NCBI GenBank assembly: GCA_900320545.1
Contig: ONSU01000022.1
Coordinates: 1-38,547, forward strand
Reading direction: 5' to 3'
Length of the DNA: 38,547 nucleotides
DNA from: an uncultured Bacteroidales bacterium
GTDB taxonomy: Bacteria > Bacteroidota > Bacteroidia > Bacteroidales > UBA932
Part shown: one piece after another, positions 22,134 through 30,782 of the stretch
How positions within the stretch are numbered: position 1 is the first letter of the stretch
Layout: each line of letters opens with the position of its first letter
Program-made: the position numbers and the translations under genes
The notes under the pieces: generated by a model
Told to the model about the DNA's origin: nothing
Database searches by the model: none
What the model saw: only the letters and a program-made list of their open reading frames with translations

Positions 22134-24197
22134 ATGAAGAAAATACTGCTTTCCGCCCTGGCGGCGATGGCCGCCCTGACGGCGTCGGCGGACGAAGGGA
22201 TGTGGCTGTTGCCGCTCCTGAAGTCGCTGAACGCCGATGTGATGGCGGCCGAGGGCTGCCGGCTCACATCCGAACAGATTTACAGTGTCAACCACAGCTC
22301 CCTCAAGGACGCCGTCGTGATTTTCGGCGGCGGGTGCACCGGGGAGATCATCTCCGACGAAGGCCTGCTGGTGACCAATCACCACTGTGGCTACAGCAGC
22401 ATTCAGGCGCTCAGCACGCCCGAGCACAATTATCTGATGGACGGATGGTGGGCGCGGAGCCGGGAGGAGGAGATCCCCTGTCCGGGGCTTAAGGTCGTTT
22501 TCCTCGTCAGCATGGAGGATGTGACCGACCGGGCCGCCGCCGCGCTGGCCGAAGGCGGGAAGGAGGCGCTGGAGAAGTTCAAGGAGGACCTGGAAAATTC
22601 GGCCGCGGCGTCGAATCCCGGCTGCGAGGCCGAGGTGGAATCCTTCTACAGCGGCAATGTCTTCTACCTGATCCTCTATAAGACGTACGACGATGTCCGC
22701 TTCGTCGGCGCCCCGCCGTCCGCGATCGGCAAATTCGGCGGCGACACCGACAACTGGGTCTGGCCGCGGCATACGGGCGATTTCTCGATGTTCCGCGTGT
22801 ATGACGAAAACGGCAGGCCGCTCAAGCCGAAAAAGAGCCTGGAGATCTCCCTGAAAGGGGTGAAGGAGAACGATTTCACGATGATTCTCGGCTATCCCGG
22901 CAGCACCCAGCGCTACCAGACGGCGGCCGAGCTCGAGATGATGCTCGCTTCCCAGGAGATCAGCATCGCCTGCCGGACGATCCGGCAGAATGTGCTCTGG
23001 AAATGGATGGAGGCCGATCCGGTCATCCGGCTGAAGTATGCCGACAAATATGCCGATTCGTCCAACGGATGGAAGAAATGGCAGGGGGAGAAACTCTCCT
23101 TCAAGCGACTCGGGCTGCTGGATATGAAGCGCCGGGACGAGGCCGCGTTCCAGCGGTGGGCGGATTCCGATCCGGACCGCAAGGCGAAATATGGAACGGC
23201 CCTGCAGGAGATTGCGGAAGGCGCCGCCCGGGCGCTCGATCCCCTGTGTGCGTTCCAGCTCCTTTACGAGGCACCCTACAGCATAGAACTGCAGCAGTTT
23301 GCCCTGATGTATTTCTATGCCACGATGCAGGACGAGCCGGTGGATGAGGTTCTGGCGGCGTACAAGGATTACGATGTCGCCGTCGACAAGGAAGTGGCGT
23401 CCGTGATGCTGAAGTACTATCAGCAGCACGCGCCGGCGGTAATGGCGCTCGATTCGCTCGGGACGGGCTTCGAGAAGTTCTCCGAAATCGACATCGACAA
23501 GTACGTCGATTATCTGTACCGCGAGAGCATGTTCACTTCCCGGGAGAAGCTGGAGAAGGCCACGGCCGACACCACGGGCCTGGCGCTCCGGCTGATTGAC
23601 GATCCGGCCGTGGTGCTGTCGACCCGGGTTATGGGCTATCTGTTCTCGGTGTATCCGGTCGTCACGGCGCTTGAAAAATCCGACGCTTCCCGCACCTATA
23701 CGGCCGGTCTGCTGGAATATTACGGTGACAGGCCGCTGTATCCGGACGCCAACTTCACGATGCGCCTTACCTATGGCCACGTGCTGCCCTATCTGCCGAA
23801 GGACGGTCTCAAATATGCGTATTATACCACGCTGGAAGGCGTGATGGAGAAGGAGATTCCGGGCGATATGGAATTCGATGTTCCCGCGAAATTGAAGCAA
23901 CTGTACGCCGCCCGCGACTATGGCCGCTATGCCGATAAGAAGGACGGGAAACTTCATCTCTGCTTCATCACCGACAACGACATTACCGGCGGCAACAGCG
24001 GCTCTCCGGTGCTGGATGCGGACGGCCGCCTCGTGGGCCTCGCCTTCGACGGCAGCTGGGAGTCGATGTCCTCGGATGTCCTCTTTGAGCCGGAACTCAC
24101 CCGCTGCATCTGCGTGGATATCCGTTACGTGCTGTTCTGCGTCGACAAGCTCGGCGGTGCGGGCTACCTTCTCAAAGAAATGAAAATCAAGAAATAA
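22134..24197 (+). CDS. S46 family dipeptidyl-peptidase, DPP7-like (first copy)
   Basis: S46 enzymes release dipeptides from the N-terminus of oligopeptides in the periplasm, supplying energy in asaccharolytic Bacteroidota. The protein has 687 residues with a signal peptide ending SADEGMW, the conserved mature start. The catalytic His is in TNHHCGYSSI, the Asp in PRHTGDFSMFR and Ser622 in TGGNSGSPV. The residue 18 positions after the Ser, which is Arg in Asp/Glu-specific DPP11, is Gly here (LAFDGSWE). That predicts DPP7-type preference for hydrophobic P1 residues. It is followed after one nucleotide by a paralogue. Confidence 0.93.
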   Translation: MKKILLSALAAMAALTASADEGMWLLPLLKSLNADVMAAEGCRLTSEQIYSVNHSSLKDAVVIFGGGCTGEIISDEGLLVTNHHCGYSSIQALSTPEHNYLMDGWWARSREEEIPCPGLKVVFLVSMEDVTDRAAAALAEGGKEALEKFKEDLENSAAASNPGCEAEVESFYSGNVFYLILYKTYDDVRFVGAPPSAIGKFGGDTDNWVWPRHTGDFSMFRVYDENGRPLKPKKSLEISLKGVKENDFTMILGYPGSTQRYQTAAELEMMLASQEISIACRTIRQNVLWKWMEADPVIRLKYADKYADSSNGWKKWQGEKLSFKRLGLLDMKRRDEAAFQRWADSDPDRKAKYGTALQEIAEGAARALDPLCAFQLLYEAPYSIELQQFALMYFYATMQDEPVDEVLAAYKDYDVAVDKEVASVMLKYYQQHAPAVMALDSLGTGFEKFSEIDIDKYVDYLYRESMFTSREKLEKATADTTGLALRLIDDPAVVLSTRVMGYLFSVYPVVTALEKSDASRTYTAGLLEYYGDRPLYPDANFTMRLTYGHVLPYLPKDGLKYAYYTTLEGVMEKEIPGDMEFDVPAKLKQLYAARDYGRYADKKDGKLHLCFITDNDITGGNSGSPVLDADGRLVGLAFDGSWESMSSDVLFEPELTRCICVDIRYVLFCVDKLGGAGYLLKEMKIKK

Positions 24198-24198
24198 G

Positions 24199-26229
24199 AT
24201 GAAAAAACTGGTTCTCTGGGCCCTGGCCCTCACGCTGGTCCTGCCCGCCCGGGCGGACGAAGGAATGTGGCTTCTGCCGCTCCTGGAGAAGATGAACGGC
24301 AAGGCCCTCCGGGAGGCCGGCTGCCGCCTGACTCCGCAGGAAATCTACAACATCAACGGTTCGTCCCTCAAGGATGCCATCGTGCATTTCGGAGGCGGCT
24401 GCACGGCCGAGATCATTTCGGCCGAAGGCCTGCTGGTGACCAACCATCACTGCGGCTACAGCAGCATCCAGGGGCTCTCCACGACGGAGCACAACTATCT
24501 GATGGACGGCTGGTGGGCCAAAACCCGCGATGAGGAACTCAAGGTGCCGGGTCTCACGGTCACCTTCCTCCGGAAGATGGAGGACGTGACGGATGCCTAT
24601 GACAAGGCGGAGGACAAGAGGGCCTTCGTGAAGGAGGCCGTCGACCGGGCCGAGAAGGACAATCCGGGCTGCAAGGCCTTCGTCACTTCGTTCTACAACA
24701 AGAACTACTGGTACCTTATCACGACGAGGGTGTATCGCGACATCCGCTTCGTCGGCGCCCCGCCCGCCAGCATCGGCAAATTCGGCGGAGAGACCGACAA
24801 CTGGATGTGGCCCCGCCATACGGGCGATTTCTCGATGTTCCGCGTGTATGACGACGACGGTAAGCCGCTGCGCGCCGTCCGCCATCTGAAAATCTCCCTG
24901 AAGGACCTCAAGGAAGGCGATTATACGATGATTCTCGGCTATCCGGGCCGCACCCAGCGCTTCCAGACGGCCGCCGAACTCAACCAGATGATCGCCACGA
25001 ACCGCATCCGCATCGATGCCCGCACCGTGCGGCAGCAGATTATGTGGGATGCAATGTGCGCCGATCCCGACGTGCAGCTCAAGTACGCCGACAAGTACGC
25101 CTCTTCCGCCAACGGCTGGAAGAAGTGGCAGGGCGAGGAGCTGGCGTTCGGGAAACTCGGCATCATCGCCCGCGAGGAGCGGAAGGAGGCCGATTTCGTG
25201 AAATGGTACAGCGCCAAGAAACCCCGCGCCGAGAAGTATCAGGAGGCGCTCAGCGATATCAGCACCGCGGTGGAAGGCCGGGACGAGGCGATGAAAGCGC
25301 TTACCCTGCTCTACGAAGCGCCGCTTCGGATCGAACTCCTGACGCTGGCCAACGTGCTCGGCCGGCGCGGCCCCGAGGCCCTGAAAGATTATTATAAGGA
25401 TTATGTGGAGGAGATCGACCGCAAGGAGGCCGTGGCCCTGCTGACATTCTACCGGGAAAGGGCTCGGAAGGAGGATTATCCCAAGGATCTCGGCGACGGT
25501 TCCGACTTCGCCACGATGGAGATCGGCCCATACGTGGATTATCTCTTCGACACCAGCGTGCTGACTTCTCCGGAGAAGCTGGAGAAGGCGCTCGCCGAGG
25601 AGGGTGGCCTGGAGAAGATCAAGGCCGATGACCCGGCTTTCGCCCTCCGGGATGCCCTTATGGCGGAGATGATGAAGTTGTATCCGGCCCTAGAATCCGT
25701 GAATGAGCAGTATGAAAAGGGCAGCAAGGCTTTCGCGGCCGGCCTTCTCGAATGGGAGAAAGGCAAGCCGTCCTATCCGGATGCCAATTCCACGATGCGT
25801 CTCACGTATGGCCACGTGATGCCCTATTCCCCGAAGGATGCCGTCCTGTTCCAGTATTACACGACGCTGGAGGGAGTGATGCAGAAGGAAGATCCGTCCA
25901 ACCCGGAATTCATCGTTCCCGAGAAGCTCAGACGGCTCTGGGAGGCGAAGGATTACGGCCGGTACGCCGCCGCGGACGGACGGCTCCGTACCTGCTTCCT
26001 CACCAACAATGACATCACGGGCGGCAACAGCGGCTCGCCGGTGATGGACGCCGACGGCAACCTCATCGGTCTCGCCTTCGACGGCAACTGGGAGTCGATG
26101 TCCTCGGACGTGATGTTCGAGCCCGACCTTCAGCGCTGCATCTGCGTGGACATCCATTACGTGCTGTTTCTCGTGGATAAGTTCGGCGGCGCCGGCCATC
26201 TGATCAAGGAAATGGAATTCGCGAAGTGA
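24199..26229 (+). CDS. S46 family dipeptidyl-peptidase, DPP7-like (second copy)
   Basis: This 676-residue paralogue of the preceding gene has a signal peptide (MKKLVLWALALTLVLPARA) before the conserved DEGMW. The catalytic His is in TNHHCGYSSI, the Asp in PRHTGDFSMFR and Ser611 in TGGNSGSPV. The specificity position is again Gly (LAFDGNWE), so it is DPP7-like rather than DPP11-like. The two copies share the same framework along their length but diverge in the helical domain (about residues 250-480), which shapes substrate access. A complementary rather than redundant specificity is a reasonable inference. Its stop overlaps the mrp start (TGATG). Confidence 0.93.
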   Translation: MKKLVLWALALTLVLPARADEGMWLLPLLEKMNGKALREAGCRLTPQEIYNINGSSLKDAIVHFGGGCTAEIISAEGLLVTNHHCGYSSIQGLSTTEHNYLMDGWWAKTRDEELKVPGLTVTFLRKMEDVTDAYDKAEDKRAFVKEAVDRAEKDNPGCKAFVTSFYNKNYWYLITTRVYRDIRFVGAPPASIGKFGGETDNWMWPRHTGDFSMFRVYDDDGKPLRAVRHLKISLKDLKEGDYTMILGYPGRTQRFQTAAELNQMIATNRIRIDARTVRQQIMWDAMCADPDVQLKYADKYASSANGWKKWQGEELAFGKLGIIAREERKEADFVKWYSAKKPRAEKYQEALSDISTAVEGRDEAMKALTLLYEAPLRIELLTLANVLGRRGPEALKDYYKDYVEEIDRKEAVALLTFYRERARKEDYPKDLGDGSDFATMEIGPYVDYLFDTSVLTSPEKLEKALAEEGGLEKIKADDPAFALRDALMAEMMKLYPALESVNEQYEKGSKAFAAGLLEWEKGKPSYPDANSTMRLTYGHVMPYSPKDAVLFQYYTTLEGVMQKEDPSNPEFIVPEKLRRLWEAKDYGRYAAADGRLRTCFLTNNDITGGNSGSPVMDADGNLIGLAFDGNWESMSSDVMFEPDLQRCICVDIHYVLFLVDKFGGAGHLIKEMEFAK

Positions 26230-27287
26230 TGGAGACCGGAGAGATACTGCACGCACTGGCCGAGGTGACCCATCCGGCCCGGGAAGACCGGTCGATCATC
26301 GACCTGGGAATGGTGGAGGATATCGTGCTGGAGGATGGGAAAATCATTGTTACGCTGGGATTTACGGGGCGGCAAGACCCGTTGAAGGACTATCTTGCCG
26401 GGGCGGCGAAGGCGGCGATTCTCCGCCACGACCCGTCGGCGGACGTCGAGGTCCGCACCGTGGTCAACGAGGCTCCGCAGAAGAAGCAGGATATCCGCGA
26501 CCTGACGCTGGATCAGCTCTCCGAAGTCCGCCATATCATCGGTGTGGCTTCCGGGAAGGGCGGTGTCGGCAAGTCCACCGTCGCGGTCAACCTCGCCATC
26601 GCCCTGGCGCGGCTCGGCTACCGGGTCGGACTGGCGGATGCGGACGTGTACGGCCCCTCGGTGCCGATGATGACCGGAACGGAGGGCCAGGTGCCCGCCT
26701 CCGAAGAGGCGGACGGGATGGAACTGATCGTCCCGCTGGAAAAGTACGGCGTGAAGTGGATGTCGATCGGCTATTTCGCCCGTCCGGGCCAGGCGCTGAT
26801 CTGGCGCGGCCCGATGGCCTGCAACGCCCTCAAGCAGATGATTCTCCAGGTGAAGTGGGGACCGCTCGATTTCCTGCTGGTCGATATGCCTCCGGGAACG
26901 GGAGACATCCATATTTCGCTGGTCCAGGAGGTCCCGATGGAAGGGGCGGTCATCGTCACGACGCCCCAGGCGGTCGCCCTGGCCGATGTGGAGAAAGGGA
27001 TCGATATGTTCCGCAACAAGAACATCGACCGTCCCGTTTTCGGCATCGTGGAGAACATGGCCTGGTTTACCCCGGAGGAGCACCCTTCGGAGAAGTATTA
27101 TATCTTCGGCCGGGACGGCGGCGCTGCGATGGCGGAGCGTTTTGATGTTCCGCTGCTGGGGCAGATTCCGCTGGTTCAGTCCATCCGCGAGAGCGGCGAC
27201 GCTGGAGAACCCATAGCCCTTTCCTCGCGTCCGGACGCCGAGGCCTTCCTCGCGCTGGCCGGCACGCTCGCAAAAATATTGGGATAG
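26229..27287 (+). CDS. mrp: Mrp/ApbC family Fe-S cluster carrier ATPase
   Basis: Mrp proteins bind and transfer Fe-S clusters using a MinD/ParA-like P-loop ATPase. The protein has 352 residues from the ATG at 26229, which overlaps the previous TGA by one base. The N-terminal DUF59 domain is followed by the deviant Walker A GVASGKGGVGKST, DADVYGPSVPMMTG, GPMACNALKQM and DMPPGTGDIHI. Most Mrp proteins have a CxxC after VENM; here the stretch reads VENMAWFTPEEHPSEKYY, with no cysteine. I recall this as usual in Bacteroidota. It matches the Fe-S theme of the sufS/sufE-SufT genes 8 kb upstream. Confidence 0.93.
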   Translation: METGEILHALAEVTHPAREDRSIIDLGMVEDIVLEDGKIIVTLGFTGRQDPLKDYLAGAAKAAILRHDPSADVEVRTVVNEAPQKKQDIRDLTLDQLSEVRHIIGVASGKGGVGKSTVAVNLAIALARLGYRVGLADADVYGPSVPMMTGTEGQVPASEEADGMELIVPLEKYGVKWMSIGYFARPGQALIWRGPMACNALKQMILQVKWGPLDFLLVDMPPGTGDIHISLVQEVPMEGAVIVTTPQAVALADVEKGIDMFRNKNIDRPVFGIVENMAWFTPEEHPSEKYYIFGRDGGAAMAERFDVPLLGQIPLVQSIRESGDAGEPIALSSRPDAEAFLALAGTLAKILG

Positions 27288-27288
27288 C

Positions 27289-27414
27289 ATGAAAAGACCT
27301 TACACACCCCCCTCGGTCCGCGTAGCGGGCCCGCTGTTTCAAGAGCACATCCTGACGGTCAGCCACGAAGGCCTGCCCGTCGATCCCGTTGACCCTGAAA
27401 TATTTGAAGGATGA
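27289..27414 (+). CDS. 41-residue small protein between mrp and the M64 peptidase
   Basis: A short ORF starts one nucleotide after the mrp stop and ends in a TGA that overlaps the M64 start (ATGA). It reads MKRPYTPPSVRVAG, PLFQEHILTVSHEG, then LPVDPVDPEIFEG. Both junctions have the spacing used throughout this operon, which argues that it is translated. It resembles the many short MKKYxxPxVxV-type peptides of Bacteroidota that sit beside exported peptidases and lipoproteins. It has no signal peptide. Some such peptides are RiPP precursors, but no maturase is nearby, so function is open. Confidence 0.55.
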   Translation: MKRPYTPPSVRVAGPLFQEHILTVSHEGLPVDPVDPEIFEG

Positions 27415-29492
27415 TGAAAGCGCGTACATTTATCGCGGCCCTTGCCGCCCTTGCCGCGCTTGCGGCCTGCTCGACGAAAGCGCTGACGCCGGTGCCTTCC
27501 TCGGAGCCCGTCCGTTCCTTGTCGGATATCTATTCGACGAAGAACATCATCTATCCTTTCCAGTTCTCCACCGGTATCCTGACCGTACCGGGAGAGCCCT
27601 CTTCCCTGCAGTCTTCCTATGACATCCCGACGCGCACGCATTTCGAGATGAACGCGGGCGGAACTTTTGCCTCCGTCGTCTGGAATCCCGGAGACAGTTT
27701 CCTGATGCTGGCCCTGGATTCCGCCTCCGGAAATGCGTATGCCGCCGGTTATACGACCCTTGAAGGTGGAGAGACCGCCACGTTTACCTCAATGGACGGC
27801 CTTCCGGCTTCGGACAAGTTCTACAGCATTTATTCTGATGGGATTTCGGGCTATGCTGATCTGAGTGATTACGGATATGGACTGGCTTTGCTCGTCCCCA
27901 TTCCGACCGAGCAGACGGCCGTGGCGGGCAATGTGGCGCCGGAAACCAATGTGTCCGCAGCCATTTCCGCCTCGCGGACGGAGAATCTTCACTTCCAGAA
28001 TATCGGATCCGTCCTCAAGTTCCGCCTCAGCGGAGCCCTGGTCCCGTCCATCAAGTCTGTCGTGCTGCAGGGCTCGTCCCCGCTTTCCGGTCCGGCCATG
28101 GTGTATTTCGACAGCGAAGGCAACGTGCAGTCGACCTACGAACTCGGTTATGACGGCACTTCGTCCAAAATTACCCTGAGCGGCAGCTTCGAGGCCGGGG
28201 AGGACTATTACATCGTCCTTGGCGCCGGCGACCAGAACGGACTGACGCTCTCTTTCGCGGGTGATGACGGCGTGGTCAATAAGGTTGTCAGCAAGACGGT
28301 CAGTTTCCCGCGCGGACGCATCCGCGATTTCGGGACCATTGACATCGGGGATACTTTCCCGACGTACAGCGGTCCGTCGGCGGAGCTGTATATCCGGGCG
28401 ACGGCCGGGTTGAAACCCGTTTCCATTGCGGTCGTGCCGGACGGTTTCACGGCGGCGGAACTCGACCGCTATGAGATGCTGGCCAAAAGCGGCATCGAGG
28501 CGATGTTCGCGACGGAGCCGTTCAAGTCGTACCGTTCCTATTTCAACGTCTGGCTCCTGAAGGTGGCCTCCAACGAGTCCGGGGCTAATATTACGGACGG
28601 AAACGGAAATATCACGACGCCCCGGGACTGTTATTTCGGCTCCAAATGGGGCAGCGATTCGTATGGCGACATGAGTCTGGATGAAACCACCCTGTACAAA
28701 TTTGTCAAGACATATTGCCCCGATTTGTCAGACCTTTCGCACAACGATAGAGAGGTGGCCGTCCTGGTCATCATCAACGACGACCGGTATGGCGGCATCT
28801 GCCACTCCTATTCCAATGGAAAGGCTTACTGTCAGGCTCCCGTGACGGGAGGCGGCGGCATGCTGGGATGGGGATATCCCGAAATAACGGCTGTCAGCGA
28901 GAGCGATCCCTCGCAAGGGACCCGTGCCACGACCGACGAGGAGTATGCCGCGTTGGGAATCAATTACGGCGACTGGCGCAACACCCTGGTGCACGAATTC
29001 GGCGGTCACGCCTTCTCCCGTCTGAATGATGAATACTGGTACGATTCGGCGCTGGATCCCGTTACGGAGATATCGGTTCACAACTGGCCCGTTCCTTTCG
29101 GCCTGAATATCTCGGCGACCTATGATTCGCCGCTCTGGCAGGCCGATTTACTCGACAGGAAAGCGTCCCTTGTCCAGGCCAATCCGCTCTATGAGCGCCT
29201 CGGCGTGTTTCAGGGCGGGGATTATTCATCGCTCAACCGCTGGAGATGTGAAAAGATCAGCTGCATGATCGACAACCGCTTCTACTTCTCCGTCTGGCAG
29301 CGGGAACTGATCGTCAAGCGGATCATGGACCTCGCGGGAGGAACTTTCAGTCTGGAGTCATTCCTCGCGCTGGACAATCCGACCGATCCGCTGCGGGACG
29401 TCGCCGTTTCCGGGACTCCCGGCGCGCGGGTCCGTGAAGCCGCCGTCGTGCCCATTATGCCGCCGCTTCCGCCGCCTGTTCTCCATAAATAA
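27411..29492 (+). CDS. M64 (IgA-peptidase-like) metallopeptidase lipoprotein
   Basis: This 693-residue protein has a lipobox-like signal (LAALAAC, Cys20) and is probably surface or periplasmic. Residues about 30-320 are beta-rich; residues about 325-660 are the M64 peptidase domain, beginning around ELYIRATAGLKPVSIAVVPDGF. The zinc motif is HEFGGHAFSRLNDEYW at residues 528 onward. It has one more residue between the histidines than HExxH; the Asp in LNDEY is the probable third ligand. DREVAVLVIINDDRYGG and GGGGMLGWGYP are also family-like. ATG codons at 27411 and 27414 are both possible; either overlaps the preceding stop. Human IgA as substrate is only known for one clostridial homologue and should not be assumed. 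Confidence 0.85.
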   Translation: MMKARTFIAALAALAALAACSTKALTPVPSSEPVRSLSDIYSTKNIIYPFQFSTGILTVPGEPSSLQSSYDIPTRTHFEMNAGGTFASVVWNPGDSFLMLALDSASGNAYAAGYTTLEGGETATFTSMDGLPASDKFYSIYSDGISGYADLSDYGYGLALLVPIPTEQTAVAGNVAPETNVSAAISASRTENLHFQNIGSVLKFRLSGALVPSIKSVVLQGSSPLSGPAMVYFDSEGNVQSTYELGYDGTSSKITLSGSFEAGEDYYIVLGAGDQNGLTLSFAGDDGVVNKVVSKTVSFPRGRIRDFGTIDIGDTFPTYSGPSAELYIRATAGLKPVSIAVVPDGFTAAELDRYEMLAKSGIEAMFATEPFKSYRSYFNVWLLKVASNESGANITDGNGNITTPRDCYFGSKWGSDSYGDMSLDETTLYKFVKTYCPDLSDLSHNDREVAVLVIINDDRYGGICHSYSNGKAYCQAPVTGGGGMLGWGYPEITAVSESDPSQGTRATTDEEYAALGINYGDWRNTLVHEFGGHAFSRLNDEYWYDSALDPVTEISVHNWPVPFGLNISATYDSPLWQADLLDRKASLVQANPLYERLGVFQGGDYSSLNRWRCEKISCMIDNRFYFSVWQRELIVKRIMDLAGGTFSLESFLALDNPTDPLRDVAVSGTPGARVREAAVVPIMPPLPPPVLHK

Positions 29493-29498
29493 TTCCCG

Positions 29499-30779
29499 AT
29501 GCAAGCGAAACGCTCACCCTGGACCTGGATCCCGACGCTGTATTTTGCGGAGGGACTTCCGTATATCGTCATTACGACCGTATCCCTTCTGGTGATGAGC
29601 GATATGGGCCTGAGCGACGCCAAGACGACCCTCTACACCGGGTGGCTGGGGCTTCCCTGGATCGTGAAGCCGCTCTGGAGTCCGTTTGTGGATATCATCA
29701 AGACCAAACGCTGGTGGGTGATCCTGATGCAGGCGCTGCTCGGGTCGGCGTTCGCCGGCGTGGCGTTCACGCTTCCGACCGGGCTGTGGTTCCAGAGTCT
29801 GATGTTCTTCCTGTTCCTCGCCGGATTTACCAGCGCGACGCACGACATCGCCGCCGACGGCTATTATATGATCGAACTGGACGCCCATCAGCAGTCTTTC
29901 TTCGTGGGAATCCGCAACACCGTGTACCGTCTGGCGATGATTTTCGGCAGCGGATTCCTGGTGTGGCTGGCGGGATATCTGCAGAAGGGAGGAGGAACGA
30001 CCATCCTGAGCTGGTGCATCGTGTTCTATGCGCTCGCAGGCATCTTCATCGCCATTACCCTGTATCACGCGTTCTGTCTTCCCCGTAGCGAGGGAGACGT
30101 GCCGCGTTCGGCCTCGTTCCGAGAGACCGGGCGGCTGCTGGGCGAGAGTCTCGGCTCGTTCTTTGTCAAGTTTCCGGTCAGGGAAACCGTTCTGGCCCTG
30201 CTGTTTATCCTGCTTTTCCGCCTGCCGGAAGCGATGCTCGGGAAGATCAGTCCGCTGTTCCTGACCCGGAGCGTCGCGGAGGGCGGACTGGGCCTCACCA
30301 AGGAGCAGTTCGGCCTGTTCTACAGCACGATCGGAACGATCGGCCTGGTCCTCGGCGGCATCCTCGGCGGCATCGCGGCCAGCCGGCACGGCCTCAAAAA
30401 ATGGCTCTGGCCGATGGTGGTGGCCATTACGGTCCCGGATGTCGTCTATGTATATTTCAGTTACGCCCATCCGACCAGCCTGCCGCTGATATCCTCCTTC
30501 ATCTTCGTGGAACAACTGGGATACGGCTTCGGCTTCACGGCCCTTACGCTGTATATGCTGTATTACAGTATCGGGAAGTTCAAGACTTCCCACTACTCCA
30601 TCTGCACCGGGATTACATTCCTGGGGCTGATGCTGCCCGGGATGATTTCCGGCTATCTCGCGGAAAGACTCGGCTATCAGCACTTTTTTATCCTGATCAT
30701 GGCCCTCTGCCTCGTGACCTTCCTGGTCGCGGCCCTCATCCGTATCGACCCGGACTTCGGAAAATCTAAAACTGCATAA
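29499..30779 (+). CDS. AmpG-like MFS transporter
   Basis: This 426-residue protein has about 12 hydrophobic segments and no signal peptide. The N-terminal signature FAEGLPYIVITTVSLLVMSD, WLGLPWIVKPLWSPFVD and ATHDIAADGYYMIELD are typical of AmpG/PAT-type MFS carriers. These import muropeptides or related small molecules with protons. It starts 6 nt after the M64 stop and is 3 nt before the Xaa-Pro peptidase. The operon order (exported peptidases, transporter, cytoplasmic peptidase) fits import of peptide or muropeptide fragments. The actual substrate is inference. Confidence 0.85.
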   Translation: MQAKRSPWTWIPTLYFAEGLPYIVITTVSLLVMSDMGLSDAKTTLYTGWLGLPWIVKPLWSPFVDIIKTKRWWVILMQALLGSAFAGVAFTLPTGLWFQSLMFFLFLAGFTSATHDIAADGYYMIELDAHQQSFFVGIRNTVYRLAMIFGSGFLVWLAGYLQKGGGTTILSWCIVFYALAGIFIAITLYHAFCLPRSEGDVPRSASFRETGRLLGESLGSFFVKFPVRETVLALLFILLFRLPEAMLGKISPLFLTRSVAEGGLGLTKEQFGLFYSTIGTIGLVLGGILGGIAASRHGLKKWLWPMVVAITVPDVVYVYFSYAHPTSLPLISSFIFVEQLGYGFGFTALTLYMLYYSIGKFKTSHYSICTGITFLGLMLPGMISGYLAERLGYQHFFILIMALCLVTFLVAALIRIDPDFGKSKTA

Positions 30780-30782
30780 ATC

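Noticed and set aside
22101-24302. Minus-strand open frame of over 700 codons across the first S46 gene
   Set aside because: It is antisense to a gene with a full catalytic triad and signal peptide; no recognisable domain on the opposite strand.
23776-25822. CACGTG hexamers in the two S46 genes
   Set aside because: They encode the conserved GHV residues in both paralogues and lack the flanking arms of parS.
30506-30514. Possible further parS half-site (CGTGGAACA)
   Set aside because: Only the right half matches; the left half has five mismatches, as expected for chance within a coding sequence.
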